Notes: generated from the letters alone by a model not told the origin. A stretch of 64,000 bases of DNA from Phenylobacterium sp. (GCF_030679875.1 NZ_JAUXSP010000029.1:1-64000); one strand, 5' to 3'. Counted from the stretch's first letter, positions 50,365-60,318 are shown. Translations and numbers: made by a program.

Positions 50365-52077
50365 CTAGCGAACGACGGGACTGGGCGCGGTCTCAGCGGC
50401 CGCCTGCGCCGCCGCCCGGGTCGCGCCGGGGCCGAGCCCGGAAGCCAGCTTGGCCTCGGCGTCGGCGCGAATCCGGGTGTCAGGCTCCAGGGTCAGAACC
50501 CGCCGCCACTGGAAGACGGCTTCGTCGCGCCGGCCCACCTGCCAGTAGGCGTCGCCGAGATGGTTGTTGATCTCGGGGTCGCCGGCTTCCAGGCCAACGG
50601 CCTCCTCCAGCACCTCGACGGCCTTGTCGTACTGGCCAAGCCGGTAATAGCCCCAGCCCAGACTGTCGATCATCGCCCCGGAACGCGGGTTGGCGTCGAC
50701 GGCGGTCTGGACCATGGCCAGGGCCTCGTCCAGACGCTCGCCGCGGTCGATCCAGCCATAGGCCAGGTAGTTGAGGATGTCCGGTTCTTCCGGGTTCAGC
50801 GCCAGGGCGGCCATCAGGTCGGCCTCGGCGCGGGGCCAGTCTCCCATCCGCTCAAACGCCGCGCCTCTGGCGAACAGCAGCCGCCAGTCAGGCTCCGGAC
50901 TGGCTTCCACCAGCTGGTTGAGCGGAACGATCGCCTCATCATAGCGCTCGTTGCTTCGCAACAGGTCAGCCAGGGTCAGCAGGCCGATGGGATCACCGTC
51001 GACTGCGGCCTTGCGGGCGGTCTCCAGGGCGGCCTCGCCCTCACCTGCGCCTTGCAGGCTCCAGGCCAGCTTGCTCTGGGCGGTGACGTAGTCGGGGTGT
51101 CCCGTCGGCACGCGGTCATAGGCGGCGCGGGCGGCCTGCACGTCACCGGCTGCGCCCATGAGGTCGCCAACCATCATCCAGGCGTCCATCCGCTCGGGGT
51201 CCAGCCGCAGGGCGAGGCGCACATAGGCCAGGGCGAACTGAGTCTGGCGGGCGGCCAGCATGGCGGCGGCCGGCGTCAGTATGGCCTGAGCAGCGCCCTG
51301 ACGGACCGTCGGGGCCGATGGCGGGCTCCGGCGCGCCAGCGCACGGTCGCGCGCCAGGCCAAGGGCGGTGTCGCGCCGGTAGGTGGCGAGCGCCCTTTCG
51401 TAGAGCGCCACGGCTTCGGGCCGGCGTCCGCGGCGTTCGAGGAACTCCCCATGCGCCAGGACCAGCATCGGCGGGGCGTCTGGGGCGTCAGTAAGCGCCT
51501 TGAAGTCGGTCTCCGCCTCATCGTAGCGACGGACCCGCTCGTACTGGTAGGCCTGACCCAGCATGCCGAAATATTCCACCAGCTTGTCGCCGGGAACATC
51601 AGGACGCCGGGTGGCCAGGTCCATGTCGCCCGCCTGGGCCGCGGCCCAGGGCGTCAGTAGGGCCGCCGCCGTGCGATGGGGAAAGCCGATCTCTTCGGAG
51701 GTCAGAAGCTCGTAGGCCGCCTCCCCCTTGCCGGAGGCCAGGGCGTCCACCGCCAGAACCAGCCGCCCAAGGCGCTTTGCGCCCTCGGACGCCTCCTCCC
51801 CGACCGGCGCGATGGCTGCGGCCTTCTCGATCTCACCGCTCAGCACAGCGGCCGTGAAGGCGCGCTCGGAGATCAGATTGGGGGTGTCGCGACTGAGGGT
51901 GGCCCGCTCGAAATAGTCGGCGGCCTGCCGGCTTTCACCGTCATTCAGAGCAGCCTGACCGGCCAGGAACAGGCCATAGGGCGAGCGGGCCTCCAGTCCT
52001 CCGGCGGGCGCCGAGGGACTGGCGCAGGCCGCCAGGAGCAGAACAGGGACCGTCACGGTCAGAGAACGAAGGCGCAT
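50365..52077 (-). CDS. TPR-repeat lipoprotein
   Basis: A 570-residue protein with lipobox VLLLAACAS, so anchored in the envelope. At least eight tetratricopeptide repeats follow (GQAALNDGESRQAADYFERA, ILNYLAYGWIDRGERLDEAL, SLGWGYYRLGQYDKAVEVLE). The last residues form an Ala-rich tail. TPR lipoproteins of this kind scaffold envelope complexes; similar proteins lie next to ispE in alphaproteobacteria. Specific partner unknown. Read just upstream of ispE with 9 bases between. Confidence 0.88.
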   Translation of the reverse strand: MRLRSLTVTVPVLLLAACASPSAPAGGLEARSPYGLFLAGQAALNDGESRQAADYFERATLSRDTPNLISERAFTAAVLSGEIEKAAAIAPVGEEASEGAKRLGRLVLAVDALASGKGEAAYELLTSEEIGFPHRTAAALLTPWAAAQAGDMDLATRRPDVPGDKLVEYFGMLGQAYQYERVRRYDEAETDFKALTDAPDAPPMLVLAHGEFLERRGRRPEAVALYERALATYRRDTALGLARDRALARRSPPSAPTVRQGAAQAILTPAAAMLAARQTQFALAYVRLALRLDPERMDAWMMVGDLMGAAGDVQAARAAYDRVPTGHPDYVTAQSKLAWSLQGAGEGEAALETARKAAVDGDPIGLLTLADLLRSNERYDEAIVPLNQLVEASPEPDWRLLFARGAAFERMGDWPRAEADLMAALALNPEEPDILNYLAYGWIDRGERLDEALAMVQTAVDANPRSGAMIDSLGWGYYRLGQYDKAVEVLEEAVGLEAGDPEINNHLGDAYWQVGRRDEAVFQWRRVLTLEPDTRIRADAEAKLASGLGPGATRAAAQAAAETAPSPVVR

Positions 52078-52125
52078 CCCCGCAGGGTTTCCTTTTCCGG
52101 CCCCCGCCGCAAGCGCGACGGCGAC

Positions 52126-53799
52126 TCACATATTGGGATAGTTCGGCCCGTCCCCGCCCTGAGGCGTCGTCCAGACGATATTCTGCGACGGATCCTTGAT
52201 GTCGCAGGTCTTGCAGTGGACGCAGTTCTGGAAGTTGATCTGGAACTTCGGGTTCTCACCAGCCTCATCATACAGCACCTCATAGACCCCAGCGGGGCAA
52301 TAGAGGCGGGCCGGTTCGCCGAACCTGGGCAGGTTCACCGAAATCGGGATCGACGGGTCCTTGAGCCGCAGGTGAGCCGGCTGGTTCTCGTCGTGATTGG
52401 TGGCTGACAGGAAGACCGAGGACAGCTTGTCGAAGCTGATCTCGTTGTCGGGCTTCGGATAGACGATCGGCTGGTAGTCCTTGGCCAGGCCGGTGGACTC
52501 CGCGTCGGTCTTGCCGTGCTTCATGGTGCCAAACACCGAGAAGCCGCCGGTCAGGTTGCTGATCGTCATGTCCATACCGCTCAGCAGGGTGCCGAGCGCG
52601 GTGCCGTACTTGGAGATGATCGGCTTGGCGTTGCGGACGATCTTGAGTTCCTTATAGACCCAGGAGGCCTTGTAGGCGGCCTCGTACTCGGCCAGTTCGT
52701 CGCCCTGACGGCCACCCTGGATGGCGGCGAAGGCGGCTTCAGCGGCGAGCATGCCGGTCTTCATGGCGTTATGGCTGCCCTTGATCCGGGGCACGTTCAC
52801 AAAGCCCGCCGAGCAGCCGACCAGGACGCCGCCCGGGAAGAACAGCTTGGGCACCGACTGTAGGCCGCCCTCGGTGATGGCGCGGGCGCCATAGGCGATG
52901 CGCTTGCCACCTTCGAGATGCGGGCGCACGGCCGAATGCTGCTTGAAGCGCTGGAACTCGTCGAACGGCGACATCCAGGGGTTCTTGTAGTTCAGGTGCA
53001 CCACGAAGCCGATGGCCACGTAGTTGTCCCCGAAGTGGTACATGAAGCTGCCGCCGCCGGTCTTGTTGTCCAGCGGCCAACCCAGGGTGTGCTGCACCAG
53101 GCCCGGCTGGAACTTGTCGTCGGGAACCTGCCACAGCTCCTTCAGGCCAATGCCGAACTTCTGGGGTTCGCTGTTCTCGGCCAGACCGAACTTATCGATC
53201 AGCTGCTTGGCGAGCGACCCGCGGACGCCCTCGCCGATGAAGGTGTATTTGGCCAGCAGCTCGACGCCAGGCTGATAGTCGGGGCCCTTGTTCCCGTCCT
53301 TGTCGATGCCGAAGACGCCGGCGACCACGCCCTTGACCGCGCCGTTCTCGTCGAACAGCACCTCAGAAGCCGCCATGCCGGGATAGATTTCCACGCCGAG
53401 CGCCTCGGCCTGCTGGCCCAGCCAACGGGCGACATTCGCCAGGGAGGCGATGTAGTTGCCATGGTTCAGCATGAACTTCGGCATGGGCAGCCAGGTGATG
53501 TCCAGCTCGCCCTGGGGACCGAGATAGATGAACTTGTCCTTCTTGACCGGCGTCTCCAGGGGCGCGCCCTGGTCTTTCCAGTCGGGGATCAGCTCATTCA
53601 GAGCGATGGGATCGATGACCGCGCCAGACAGGATATGGGCGCCGACCTCGGAGCCCTTTTCCAGAACCGCAACGCTGATCTCGGCGCCGGCCTCGGCGGC
53701 GAGCTGCTTCAGACGAATCGCCGCCGACAGGCCAGCAGGCCCGGCGCCCACGATGACGACGTCGTATTCCATGGCTTCGCGTTCGACGTCTTCGCTCAT
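52126..53799 (-). CDS. Electron transfer flavoprotein-ubiquinone oxidoreductase
   Basis: A 557-residue membrane-associated enzyme that passes electrons from ETF to ubiquinone during fatty and amino acid breakdown. FAD site VGAGPAGLSAAIRLKQLAAE, ubiquinone-binding middle (GVRGSLAKQLIDKFGL), and a C-terminal 4Fe-4S domain with cysteines in LYCPAGVYEV and NCVHCKTCDIKDPSQNI, then WTTPQGGDGPNYPNM. Full length and canonical. Divergent from the DNA glycosylase gene. Confidence 0.96.
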   Translation of the reverse strand: MSEDVEREAMEYDVVIVGAGPAGLSAAIRLKQLAAEAGAEISVAVLEKGSEVGAHILSGAVIDPIALNELIPDWKDQGAPLETPVKKDKFIYLGPQGELDITWLPMPKFMLNHGNYIASLANVARWLGQQAEALGVEIYPGMAASEVLFDENGAVKGVVAGVFGIDKDGNKGPDYQPGVELLAKYTFIGEGVRGSLAKQLIDKFGLAENSEPQKFGIGLKELWQVPDDKFQPGLVQHTLGWPLDNKTGGGSFMYHFGDNYVAIGFVVHLNYKNPWMSPFDEFQRFKQHSAVRPHLEGGKRIAYGARAITEGGLQSVPKLFFPGGVLVGCSAGFVNVPRIKGSHNAMKTGMLAAEAAFAAIQGGRQGDELAEYEAAYKASWVYKELKIVRNAKPIISKYGTALGTLLSGMDMTISNLTGGFSVFGTMKHGKTDAESTGLAKDYQPIVYPKPDNEISFDKLSSVFLSATNHDENQPAHLRLKDPSIPISVNLPRFGEPARLYCPAGVYEVLYDEAGENPKFQINFQNCVHCKTCDIKDPSQNIVWTTPQGGDGPNYPNM

Positions 53800-53942
53800 G
53801 ATCCCCTCTGAACTCCATTATCCGACGGTCAGGGGCCCGCACCCTCGCCGACAGCGTTGATCCTTTGGCCGTCTTATCGGAAGGTCGCCCCTACGCGGTC
53901 AAGGACAAACCCCGCGAAACTCAAGGATTTCGACCCACCAGT

Positions 53943-54761
53943 ATGGACCAGTCCACCCCGCCCGCCCCCGAAATCCTGGCCCATAGCCTGCTGGCCTTCT
54001 GGGCCGACGCCGGCGTGGACTGCCTCTATCAGGACGAGGCGACCGACCGTATCGCCGCCGGGTTGAGCCCCCCGCCACGGCGGGTGGAACATGTCGCAGC
54101 CCCGCTCCGCACGGCACCAGCGGCGGGTGAACCTGCCTCCGACGCCCTGGCCGAGGCCCGGCGGCTGGCCGCCGCGGCGCAGGATCTGACCAGCCTGGCC
54201 GAAGCCATCGCCGGTTTCGAAGGTTGCCCTCTGCGGTTCGAGGGCGCGGCCACGCGATCGGTGTTCAGCCGAGGCCCATCGGACGCCCCGGTCATGATTA
54301 TCGGCGAGGGACCAGGCGGCGACGAAGATGCGCGCGGCGAGCCCTTTGTGGGCCGCGCCGGCCAGTTGCTGGACCGGATGCTGGCCGCCGCCGGCCTCTC
54401 CGACCGGGTCTTCATCACCAACACGGTCTTCTGGCGGCCCCCGGGCAATCGCACCCCCTCGCTGTCCGAGCAGGCCCTGTGCGCGCCCTTCGTGGAGCGG
54501 GCCATTTCCCTCGTCCGGCCAAAGATGCTGCTGCTGGTCGGCGGCGCCTCAGCCAAGGCGATGCTCAAGCGCGAGGAGGGTATTCTCGCCATGCGGGGAC
54601 GCTGGTTCGAATGGCGTTCTGACGACGAAAGCCTCGAACTGCCCGCCATGCCAACGCTTCACCCGGCGTTTCTGCTTCGTCAGCCAGCAGCCAAGAAGAA
54701 AGCGTGGAGCGATCTCGTGTCTTTGGTGCAGAGGCTTGATCGGCCAGACCGTCCCCACTAG
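53943..54761 (+). CDS. Uracil-DNA glycosylase (family 4-like)
   Basis: A 272-residue DNA repair enzyme. Catalytic motif GEGPGGDEDARGEPFVGRAG and LLDRMLAAAG, then FWRPPGNRTP and TLHPAFLLRQPAAKK. Cysteines for an iron-sulfur cluster include the one in FEGCPLRF and that in EQALCAPF; others are not clearly arranged. A family 4/5-type enzyme removes uracil from DNA. ATG 53943 is preferred to an earlier alternative start at 53865 because the family-like region begins there. Confidence 0.92.
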   Translation: MDQSTPPAPEILAHSLLAFWADAGVDCLYQDEATDRIAAGLSPPPRRVEHVAAPLRTAPAAGEPASDALAEARRLAAAAQDLTSLAEAIAGFEGCPLRFEGAATRSVFSRGPSDAPVMIIGEGPGGDEDARGEPFVGRAGQLLDRMLAAAGLSDRVFITNTVFWRPPGNRTPSLSEQALCAPFVERAISLVRPKMLLLVGGASAKAMLKREEGILAMRGRWFEWRSDDESLELPAMPTLHPAFLLRQPAAKKKAWSDLVSLVQRLDRPDRPH

Positions 54762-54830
54762 ACCTGCACCTGAGCTTCGAGAAAAGGGCCACGGAACCGC
54801 TGCGGCATGTCGGCGGACGTGGAAGGTCGT

Positions 54831-56450
54831 ATGACGACATCGACGCGAAGGCAGGTTTTCGGCCTGGGACTGGGCGCTGTGAGCGCGGCTGTGACGGCGG
54901 GCGCCGCCACCCGCGCCTGGGCCGCGCCCCAGGTGCTGAACCCCTGGGATCTGGTCCGCTATCGCGCCGCGTTCGCCGCCGTCGACCGGGGCGATTTCAT
55001 CGACGCCCAGATGCAACTCGTGGAGCTTAAGGATCGCAGCCTGACGGGCCATATCGCCCTGCGCCAGCTGATGCATCCCACCGCCCATGTGGCCTCCTAT
55101 CAGGAACTGAGCGCCTGGCTGGGCGCCCACGCCGATCTGCCGGGCGCTGAACGGGTCTATGCCCTGGCCCTGAAGCGCCGGCCGCCCGGCGCCGCTGCGC
55201 CGCGGACTCCCGTCGTGTCGGGTCTCGACTGGGGCCGGGTGGAGAGCGCCGCTCAGCGGGTCGGCGGCCGGCTGAACGCCGACAAAGGCCGCGCCGCCCG
55301 CCAGGCCTTCTATGGCGGCGACGTCACCCGCGCCTTGGACCTGGCTGGAAACGCCTGCGAGCGGTGGATCGCCGGCATGGCCGCCTACCGCCTTGGCCGG
55401 TACGAAGAGGCCGAGGGCTTCTTCAGCGCCGTCGCCCGTGATCCCGACGAAGGCGAATGGCTGCAGGCCGGCGCCGGCTTCTGGGCCGCCCGCGCCGCAA
55501 GCCGCGATGAAGACGCCGACCGCGCCGCCGCCCACCTGCGGGTGGCCGCGCGCCACCCCCAGACCTTCTATGGCATGATCGCTGACCGGCGCCTGGCCCT
55601 GGTCGGCGACGAAGCTGCGCCCGCCCGCCTGTCGCAGGCCGCCCCGCAGGGACAGATCTTGCGGGTAAGCGCCCGCGGCGGCGACAGCGTCGACATGGTG
55701 CGCTTCGCCAAGTCCGATCCGCGCGCGCACCGCGCCGTCGCCCTGTCCCAGTTGGGACTGGCCCTGGAGGCCGGACTTGAGCTGCGGGCTGGCCTGATGC
55801 TCGCCAAGTCGGAGCCGGAGCGGAGCCGCTGGACCACCCTCGCCCTGGCGCTGAATGCGCCCCTTACCTCTGCGGCCGACACCTTACCGGGGCGTATGCG
55901 GGCGGCCTTCGCCTATCCGACCCCGGCGCTGGAGCCCAAGTGGGGCTTCACCATCGACAGGGCCCTGGTCTACGCCATCGTCAACCAGGAGAGCCGCTTC
56001 AATCCGGCCGCTGTGTCGCCGGCCGGCGCGGTCGGTCTGATGCAGCTGATGCCTGAGGCCGCCGCCCGGGCGGCTGGCGACGATAAGCTTCGCCAGGATA
56101 TGAGCCCCCTGTTCGACCCCGCCTTCAACCTGCGGGTCGGCCAGGACTATCTGACCTGGCTGATGGAGCGCGGGGTCGGCTATGATCTGCTGCAGGTCGT
56201 CGCCGCCTATAATGGCGGGCCTGGCACGCTGCAAAAGACCGTCGCGATGGTTGGCGAGCAGGCCGACAGCCTGCTGGTCATCGAATGCCTGCCCTCGGTC
56301 GAGACCCGCAACTATGTCGAAAAAGTCGTCGCCGCCTACTGGGCCTATCGCGACCACTTCGGCGAAACCTCGCGCACCCTCGACGCGGCCGCCCGCGGCG
56401 CACGGACCATCGACGCCCGTCTGGACTTCGACGGGACGATGAAGTTCTAG
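54831..56450 (+). CDS. Lytic murein transglycosylase (Slt-type)
   Basis: A 539-residue periplasmic enzyme that cleaves peptidoglycan glycan strands. N-terminus has a twin-arginine-like signal (TRRQVFGLGLGAVSAAVTAG). The helical U-domain spans about 40-370 (EEAEGFFSAVARDPDEG and similar helices). The lysozyme-like catalytic domain follows: AIVNQESRFNPAAVSPAGAV with the general-acid Glu, GLMQLMPEAA, and VAAYNGGPGTL. ATG 54831 follows GGAAGG; the ATG at 54807 would extend it by eight residues. Confidence 0.93.
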   Translation: MTTSTRRQVFGLGLGAVSAAVTAGAATRAWAAPQVLNPWDLVRYRAAFAAVDRGDFIDAQMQLVELKDRSLTGHIALRQLMHPTAHVASYQELSAWLGAHADLPGAERVYALALKRRPPGAAAPRTPVVSGLDWGRVESAAQRVGGRLNADKGRAARQAFYGGDVTRALDLAGNACERWIAGMAAYRLGRYEEAEGFFSAVARDPDEGEWLQAGAGFWAARAASRDEDADRAAAHLRVAARHPQTFYGMIADRRLALVGDEAAPARLSQAAPQGQILRVSARGGDSVDMVRFAKSDPRAHRAVALSQLGLALEAGLELRAGLMLAKSEPERSRWTTLALALNAPLTSAADTLPGRMRAAFAYPTPALEPKWGFTIDRALVYAIVNQESRFNPAAVSPAGAVGLMQLMPEAAARAAGDDKLRQDMSPLFDPAFNLRVGQDYLTWLMERGVGYDLLQVVAAYNGGPGTLQKTVAMVGEQADSLLVIECLPSVETRNYVEKVVAAYWAYRDHFGETSRTLDAAARGARTIDARLDFDGTMKF

Positions 56451-56905
56451 CCCAGGCGCACCGCGCCGCGACCGAAACGGTCCACCAAAAGCCTCAGATC
56501 ACCCTGAGTTCCGCCGAAGTCCCGGGTGCGGATCAGCAGGCCTGCGCTTCGGTTCTGCCGACGCCCCGCAAACCAGCCCGTCTGCAAAGGCGGCAGCAGC
56601 AGCGCCGCCTTGGTCGCCCTGGAGCTATGGTCGGCGACGATTTCGATCCAGCGGCTCGGGAATCGCATCTCGGGCGTGACGATCAGCAGCCAATTGCCCT
56701 TGGCCACCGCGGCGGCCGCTGCGATCGACCCCCGCAGGAGGGTTGCGCCAGCGTCCTCACACAGGGCCGAGGTCGCCGGGTCGGCATCGCCGTCGGCGAC
56801 GATCACTTCACGGACCAGGCCATCCACGGCGGCCGGGACAAGGGCGGCGAGCAGGCCCGCGAGGGCGTCGGCAGAATCATGGGCAGGCACGATGACAGTG
56901 ATCAT
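56447..56905 (-). CDS. Glycosyltransferase family 2-like protein
   Basis: A 152-residue protein, shorter than usual. It begins ITVIVPAHDSADALAGLLAA and has the DxD-like VADGDADPATS, so the nucleotide-binding half of a GT-A fold is present. The C-terminal part (KGNWLLIVTPEMRFPSRWIE) continues to a short basic end; acceptor-binding regions seem reduced. Function unknown. Its end overlaps the convergent transglycosylase stop by four bases. Confidence 0.8.
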   Translation of the reverse strand: MITVIVPAHDSADALAGLLAALVPAAVDGLVREVIVADGDADPATSALCEDAGATLLRGSIAAAAAVAKGNWLLIVTPEMRFPSRWIEIVADHSSRATKAALLLPPLQTGWFAGRRQNRSAGLLIRTRDFGGTQGDLRLLVDRFGRGAVRLG

Positions 56906-56983
56906 GCCGCCAAAGGGGCCGCTTCGATCGCGGGGTCAACACTGTTCTTGTTATGTTCACGTGAAGACCCTAGTCTGAGGCCC

Positions 56984-58060
56984 GTGGTCACCTTCACCCA
57001 GCAAATCCGCGGTCGTGGCGCGCGCACCAACACCAGCGGGCGTTTCGAGAGCCGCAAGGTCGAAGCGTTCGACGATGGCTGGACCCTGGAGGACGAGGCG
57101 CCCGCACCGTTGCGGACCCACGTCCTGCCCGACAAGGCCAGGACGATCATCGCGCGAAACACCAGCCCCGACGTCGGCTTCGACCGCTCGATCAACCCCT
57201 ATCGTGGCTGCGAGCACGGCTGCATCTATTGCTATGCCCGACCCGCGCACGCCTTCCTGGGTCTCTCGCCCGGCCTGGATTTCGAAAGCCGGCTGTTCTT
57301 CAAACCTGATGCGGCGGCCCTGCTGGAAAAGGAGCTGTCTGCGCCGCGGTATGCGCCGCGGGTCATCCACATCGGCGGGGATACCGACCCCTATCAGCCT
57401 ATTGAGCGTGAGCATCGGGTGACCCGACAGGTGCTGGAGGTGCTGCAGCGGTTCAGTCACCCCTTCACCATCATCACCAAGTCGGCCCTGATCCTGCGGG
57501 ACGTCGATATCCTCGGCGAGATGGCGTCTCGGGGCCTCACGCGGGTGGCCATCTCCATCACCAGCCTCGACCGCAAACTCGCCCGCAGCATGGAGCCCCG
57601 CGCCGCCACGCCTGAGCGACGGCTCTCCGCCGTAGCGGGCCTGGCCAAGGCCGGCGTTCCCGTGGTGGTGATGTTCGCCCCGGCCATTCCCAGCCTGAAT
57701 GACCATGAAATGGAGGCGGTGCTGGAACGTAGCGCAGAGGCTGGCGCCGTGGGATCAGGCTATGTCGCCCTGCGTCTGCCGCTCGAGATCAAGGACCTGT
57801 TCCAGGAGTGGCTGGCCACCGACCATCCCGACCGGGCGGGCCGCGTCATGTCCCTGGTCCGCCAGATGCGTGGCGGAAAGGACTATGACGCCACCTTCGG
57901 CGCCCGGATGAAGGGCCAGGGCCCCGTCGCCCAGATGATGGGCCAGAGGTTTCGGGCGGCGCGCAAGCGCTACGCACTCGACCGCCCCCTCCCCGACCTC
58001 GATCTCTCAGCCTTCAGGGTCCCCCCGAGGCCGGGCGATCAGGTCGATCTGTTTGGCTAG
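56984..58060 (+). CDS. Radical SAM protein (PA0069-like)
   Basis: A 358-residue radical SAM enzyme. The iron-sulfur triad CEHGCIYCY is near residue 76, with DRSINPYRGCEHG just before, VIHIGGDTDPYQPIE and TSLDRKLARSMEPRA behind. This fits the PA0069/spore-photoproduct-lyase-related family of unknown substrate. GTG 56984 is the start that keeps the conserved N-terminus; its Shine-Dalgarno is close but poor. The frame upstream to 56285 is a shadow. Its stop abuts the stop of the convergent methyltransferase with no gap. Confidence 0.88.
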   Translation: MVTFTQQIRGRGARTNTSGRFESRKVEAFDDGWTLEDEAPAPLRTHVLPDKARTIIARNTSPDVGFDRSINPYRGCEHGCIYCYARPAHAFLGLSPGLDFESRLFFKPDAAALLEKELSAPRYAPRVIHIGGDTDPYQPIEREHRVTRQVLEVLQRFSHPFTIITKSALILRDVDILGEMASRGLTRVAISITSLDRKLARSMEPRAATPERRLSAVAGLAKAGVPVVVMFAPAIPSLNDHEMEAVLERSAEAGAVGSGYVALRLPLEIKDLFQEWLATDHPDRAGRVMSLVRQMRGGKDYDATFGARMKGQGPVAQMMGQRFRAARKRYALDRPLPDLDLSAFRVPPRPGDQVDLFG

Positions 58061-59368
58061 CTAGCGGGAGAATACGCCGACCAGCTCCACGTGGGGCGAC
58101 CACAGGAACTGATCCACGGGCAGCACGCGGTCCAGACGGAAGCCGGCGTCGATCAGGGTGCGGGCGTCCCGGGCGAAGGTGGCCGGCGCGCAGGAGACAC
58201 CGATCACCCGGCTGACCTTGGAGCGGGCGATTTCCCCCGCCTGTTCGGCGGCGCCGGCGCGGGGCGGGTCGAACAGCACCAGGTCCAGCTTCTTCATTTC
58301 CTGGGCCAGCAGCGGCCGACGCACGAGGTCGCGTGTTTCCGCCGTGACGCCCTTCAGGCCGGGCGCATTGGCGACCGCGGCGTTGAGGGCGGCGATGGCG
58401 GGCGCCGCCCCATCCAGGGCATAGACCGGCGCGAGGCTGGCCAGACCAAAGGTGAAGGTGCCCACGCCGCAGAACAGGTCGGCGATCCGGTCGGCGCCCG
58501 CCGCGGACTGGACCACGAAATCGACCATGGCGCTCTCGGCGGCTGGCACAGCCTGCAGGAAGGCGCCCGGCGGCAGACCAACCCGGACCCCGCTCAGTCG
58601 AACGCCTGGCGCGGCCTGATCCATATAGGCGATCTCGCCGTCCATGGAGACGCGGGCGAAGCCGCCCGCCGCCGCCTGCTCGGCCAGGCGCATGCGCGCG
58701 TCCGCCGACAGACCTCCGCTTTTGCGCTCGACCCCGGTGATATCGATGTCGAGGCCGTCATCGGTGAGGGTGACGTGCAGGGTTGGCGCCGACTTGGGAT
58801 GCTCGAACAAGGGCGCGGCCAGTCGGCGCATGGCCGGCAGGGCCGCCGTGATCTTGGGATCGGAGATCGGGCAGACTGTGATGTCCACCAGGTCCCAGGA
58901 ATTGCGGATCTTGTAGCCCAGGCGCGCCTCGTCCTTGCGGCCCTGGCGGGCGTGCAGGGCCGCCCGGCGGCGGCTGAACGGTGGCGAGGCGACGATCGGC
59001 AAGATCTCGGTCTCGATATGCTGGCGGGCCAGGGTGCCGATCAGTCGGCCACGTTTCCAGGCCAGGTAGGGCTCCATCCCCCAATGCTGCAGCGCGCAGC
59101 CGCCGCACTGACCAAAGTGCGGACATGGAGGTTCAACCCGCTCGGGGCTCGCTTCCAGGATCTCCAGGGTCTTGCGACGCTCCCCGGTTCCGGCCACGCG
59201 AACTCGCTCGCCCGGCAGGGTGAAGCTGGCGAAGATGGGGCCAGGCGCCATGCCATCGCCCTCCCCGCCCATCTCGGCGATGGTGATCTCGGTCTCCGGC
59301 GCCGGGCCGGCCGGTGGGCGGGTGGACGTGCGGCGGATAGGTTTGGAACTTCGCATCCCCAGGGCCAT
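58061..59368 (-). CDS. SAM-dependent RNA methyltransferase (TrmA/RlmD family)
   Basis: A 435-residue RNA m5U methyltransferase. An N-terminal TRAM-like region (EITIAEMGGEGDGMAPGPIF) precedes the iron-sulfur cysteines (PPCPHFGQCGGCALQHW). The SAM domain has ADLFCGVGTFTFGLA, LVLFDPPRAG and the catalytic cysteine in VIGVSCAPATFARDA. The target (23S rRNA U1939 for RlmD or tRNA U54 for TrmA) cannot be decided. Start MALGMRSSKP at 59368. Confidence 0.92.
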   Translation of the reverse strand: MALGMRSSKPIRRTSTRPPAGPAPETEITIAEMGGEGDGMAPGPIFASFTLPGERVRVAGTGERRKTLEILEASPERVEPPCPHFGQCGGCALQHWGMEPYLAWKRGRLIGTLARQHIETEILPIVASPPFSRRRAALHARQGRKDEARLGYKIRNSWDLVDITVCPISDPKITAALPAMRRLAAPLFEHPKSAPTLHVTLTDDGLDIDITGVERKSGGLSADARMRLAEQAAAGGFARVSMDGEIAYMDQAAPGVRLSGVRVGLPPGAFLQAVPAAESAMVDFVVQSAAGADRIADLFCGVGTFTFGLASLAPVYALDGAAPAIAALNAAVANAPGLKGVTAETRDLVRRPLLAQEMKKLDLVLFDPPRAGAAEQAGEIARSKVSRVIGVSCAPATFARDARTLIDAGFRLDRVLPVDQFLWSPHVELVGVFSR

Positions 59369-59529
59369 TTCACATTTCGACGCCTGACGCCACGGCTGCT
59401 GCGTCGCAGGCGAGATGAACGAAGATGAACGACCCGCTCAACGGCCGTTCAGGTAAGCGACGCCATATTCAACATCGACAAGGACGAGCCTCGGCCCCGT
59501 CCACGATTTCCGCTCAAGGGAGAGCCACG

Positions 59530-60258
59530 ATGTCCAACCGTTCCACCATCGCCAAGGGCGCCGTCGCCGCGGTTGCCGGCGTCGCCACTCTCGCCGCCGC
59601 CGCCATGGCTCCGGCCGCGGCATCGGCCCAGTCGGCCGGCTATTATGGCCAGACCCAGGGCAACACCTACTACGATCCCTGCCGCCGCGATCAGACCAAC
59701 CGCAGCACCGCCGGCGCCCTCATCGGCGGCGCGCTCGGCGCGGTGATCGGCTCAAACGCTGCGGCCGGTGGCGTACGCACCGAAGGGGCTCTGCTGGGCG
59801 GCGCCCTGGGCGCGGCGGCGGGCGCGGCGGTCGGCAACCGGGGCGCGGCCTGCGCGCCGGGCTATGACAATCGCACCACCCAGAACAGCGGCTACTACGA
59901 CCAGAACCGCTATGGCCAGACCTACCGGGGCCAAACCTATGGCGGCCAAAACTACGGGCAGACCTACGGTCAGTCCTACGGCCAGCCGCAGTATCAGGGC
60001 GGCTACTATCAGAGCGGGTCCGCGCCCGGCTATTACGGCTCATCCTATGACAGCAACCGCTACGGCTACTCGTCTTCGAGTTCGTCCTATGGCCAGGCTT
60101 ATGACCGCTATGGCCGGACCTACTCGGTAGCCCAGCGCGCCGGCGCCGATGGCTGCAGCATCGCCGAGAGCCCGATCTACATGCCCGATGGCTCGACGCA
60201 GAAGCGCTTCGTCCGCGTCTGCCGCGACAGCTCAGGCCGCTATCAGGTCGTCGACTAA
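59530..60258 (+). CDS. Glycine-zipper protein with Tyr/Gly repeats
   Basis: A 242-residue exported protein (signal peptide up to AAASAQ). A glycine-zipper 2TM module follows (AGALIGGALGAVIGSNAAAG and LLGGALGAAAGAAVGNRG). Residues about 115-205 are low-complexity YGQT/YGG repeats (YGQTYRGQTYGGQNYGQTYG), and the C-terminal 40 residues carry two cysteines (DGCSIAESPIYMPDGSTQKR, VRVCRDSSGRYQ). It resembles small outer-membrane or surface lipoprotein-like proteins of unknown function. ATG 59530 has GAG upstream; the earlier frame is a shadow. Confidence 0.85.
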   Translation: MSNRSTIAKGAVAAVAGVATLAAAAMAPAAASAQSAGYYGQTQGNTYYDPCRRDQTNRSTAGALIGGALGAVIGSNAAAGGVRTEGALLGGALGAAAGAAVGNRGAACAPGYDNRTTQNSGYYDQNRYGQTYRGQTYGGQNYGQTYGQSYGQPQYQGGYYQSGSAPGYYGSSYDSNRYGYSSSSSSYGQAYDRYGRTYSVAQRAGADGCSIAESPIYMPDGSTQKRFVRVCRDSSGRYQVVD

Positions 60259-60282
60259 GACCTGGTCCAAGGCTGAAAGACC

Positions 60283-60315
60283 GGGCCGTCCACCTTCGGG
60301 TGGGCGGCCCATTTT
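60283..60315 (+). terminator. Rho-independent terminator
   Basis: GGGCCGTCCACC, tetraloop TTCG, GGTGGGCGGCCC, then ATTTT: a 12-bp stem with one G-T pair, ending the glycine-zipper gene just before the convergent tlyA stop. Confidence 0.9.
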
Positions 60316-60318
60316 CGT

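Noticed and set aside
56285..56983. N-terminal extension of the radical SAM gene
   Set aside because: The frame overlaps the transglycosylase and glycosyltransferase genes and has no family similarity before GTG 56984.
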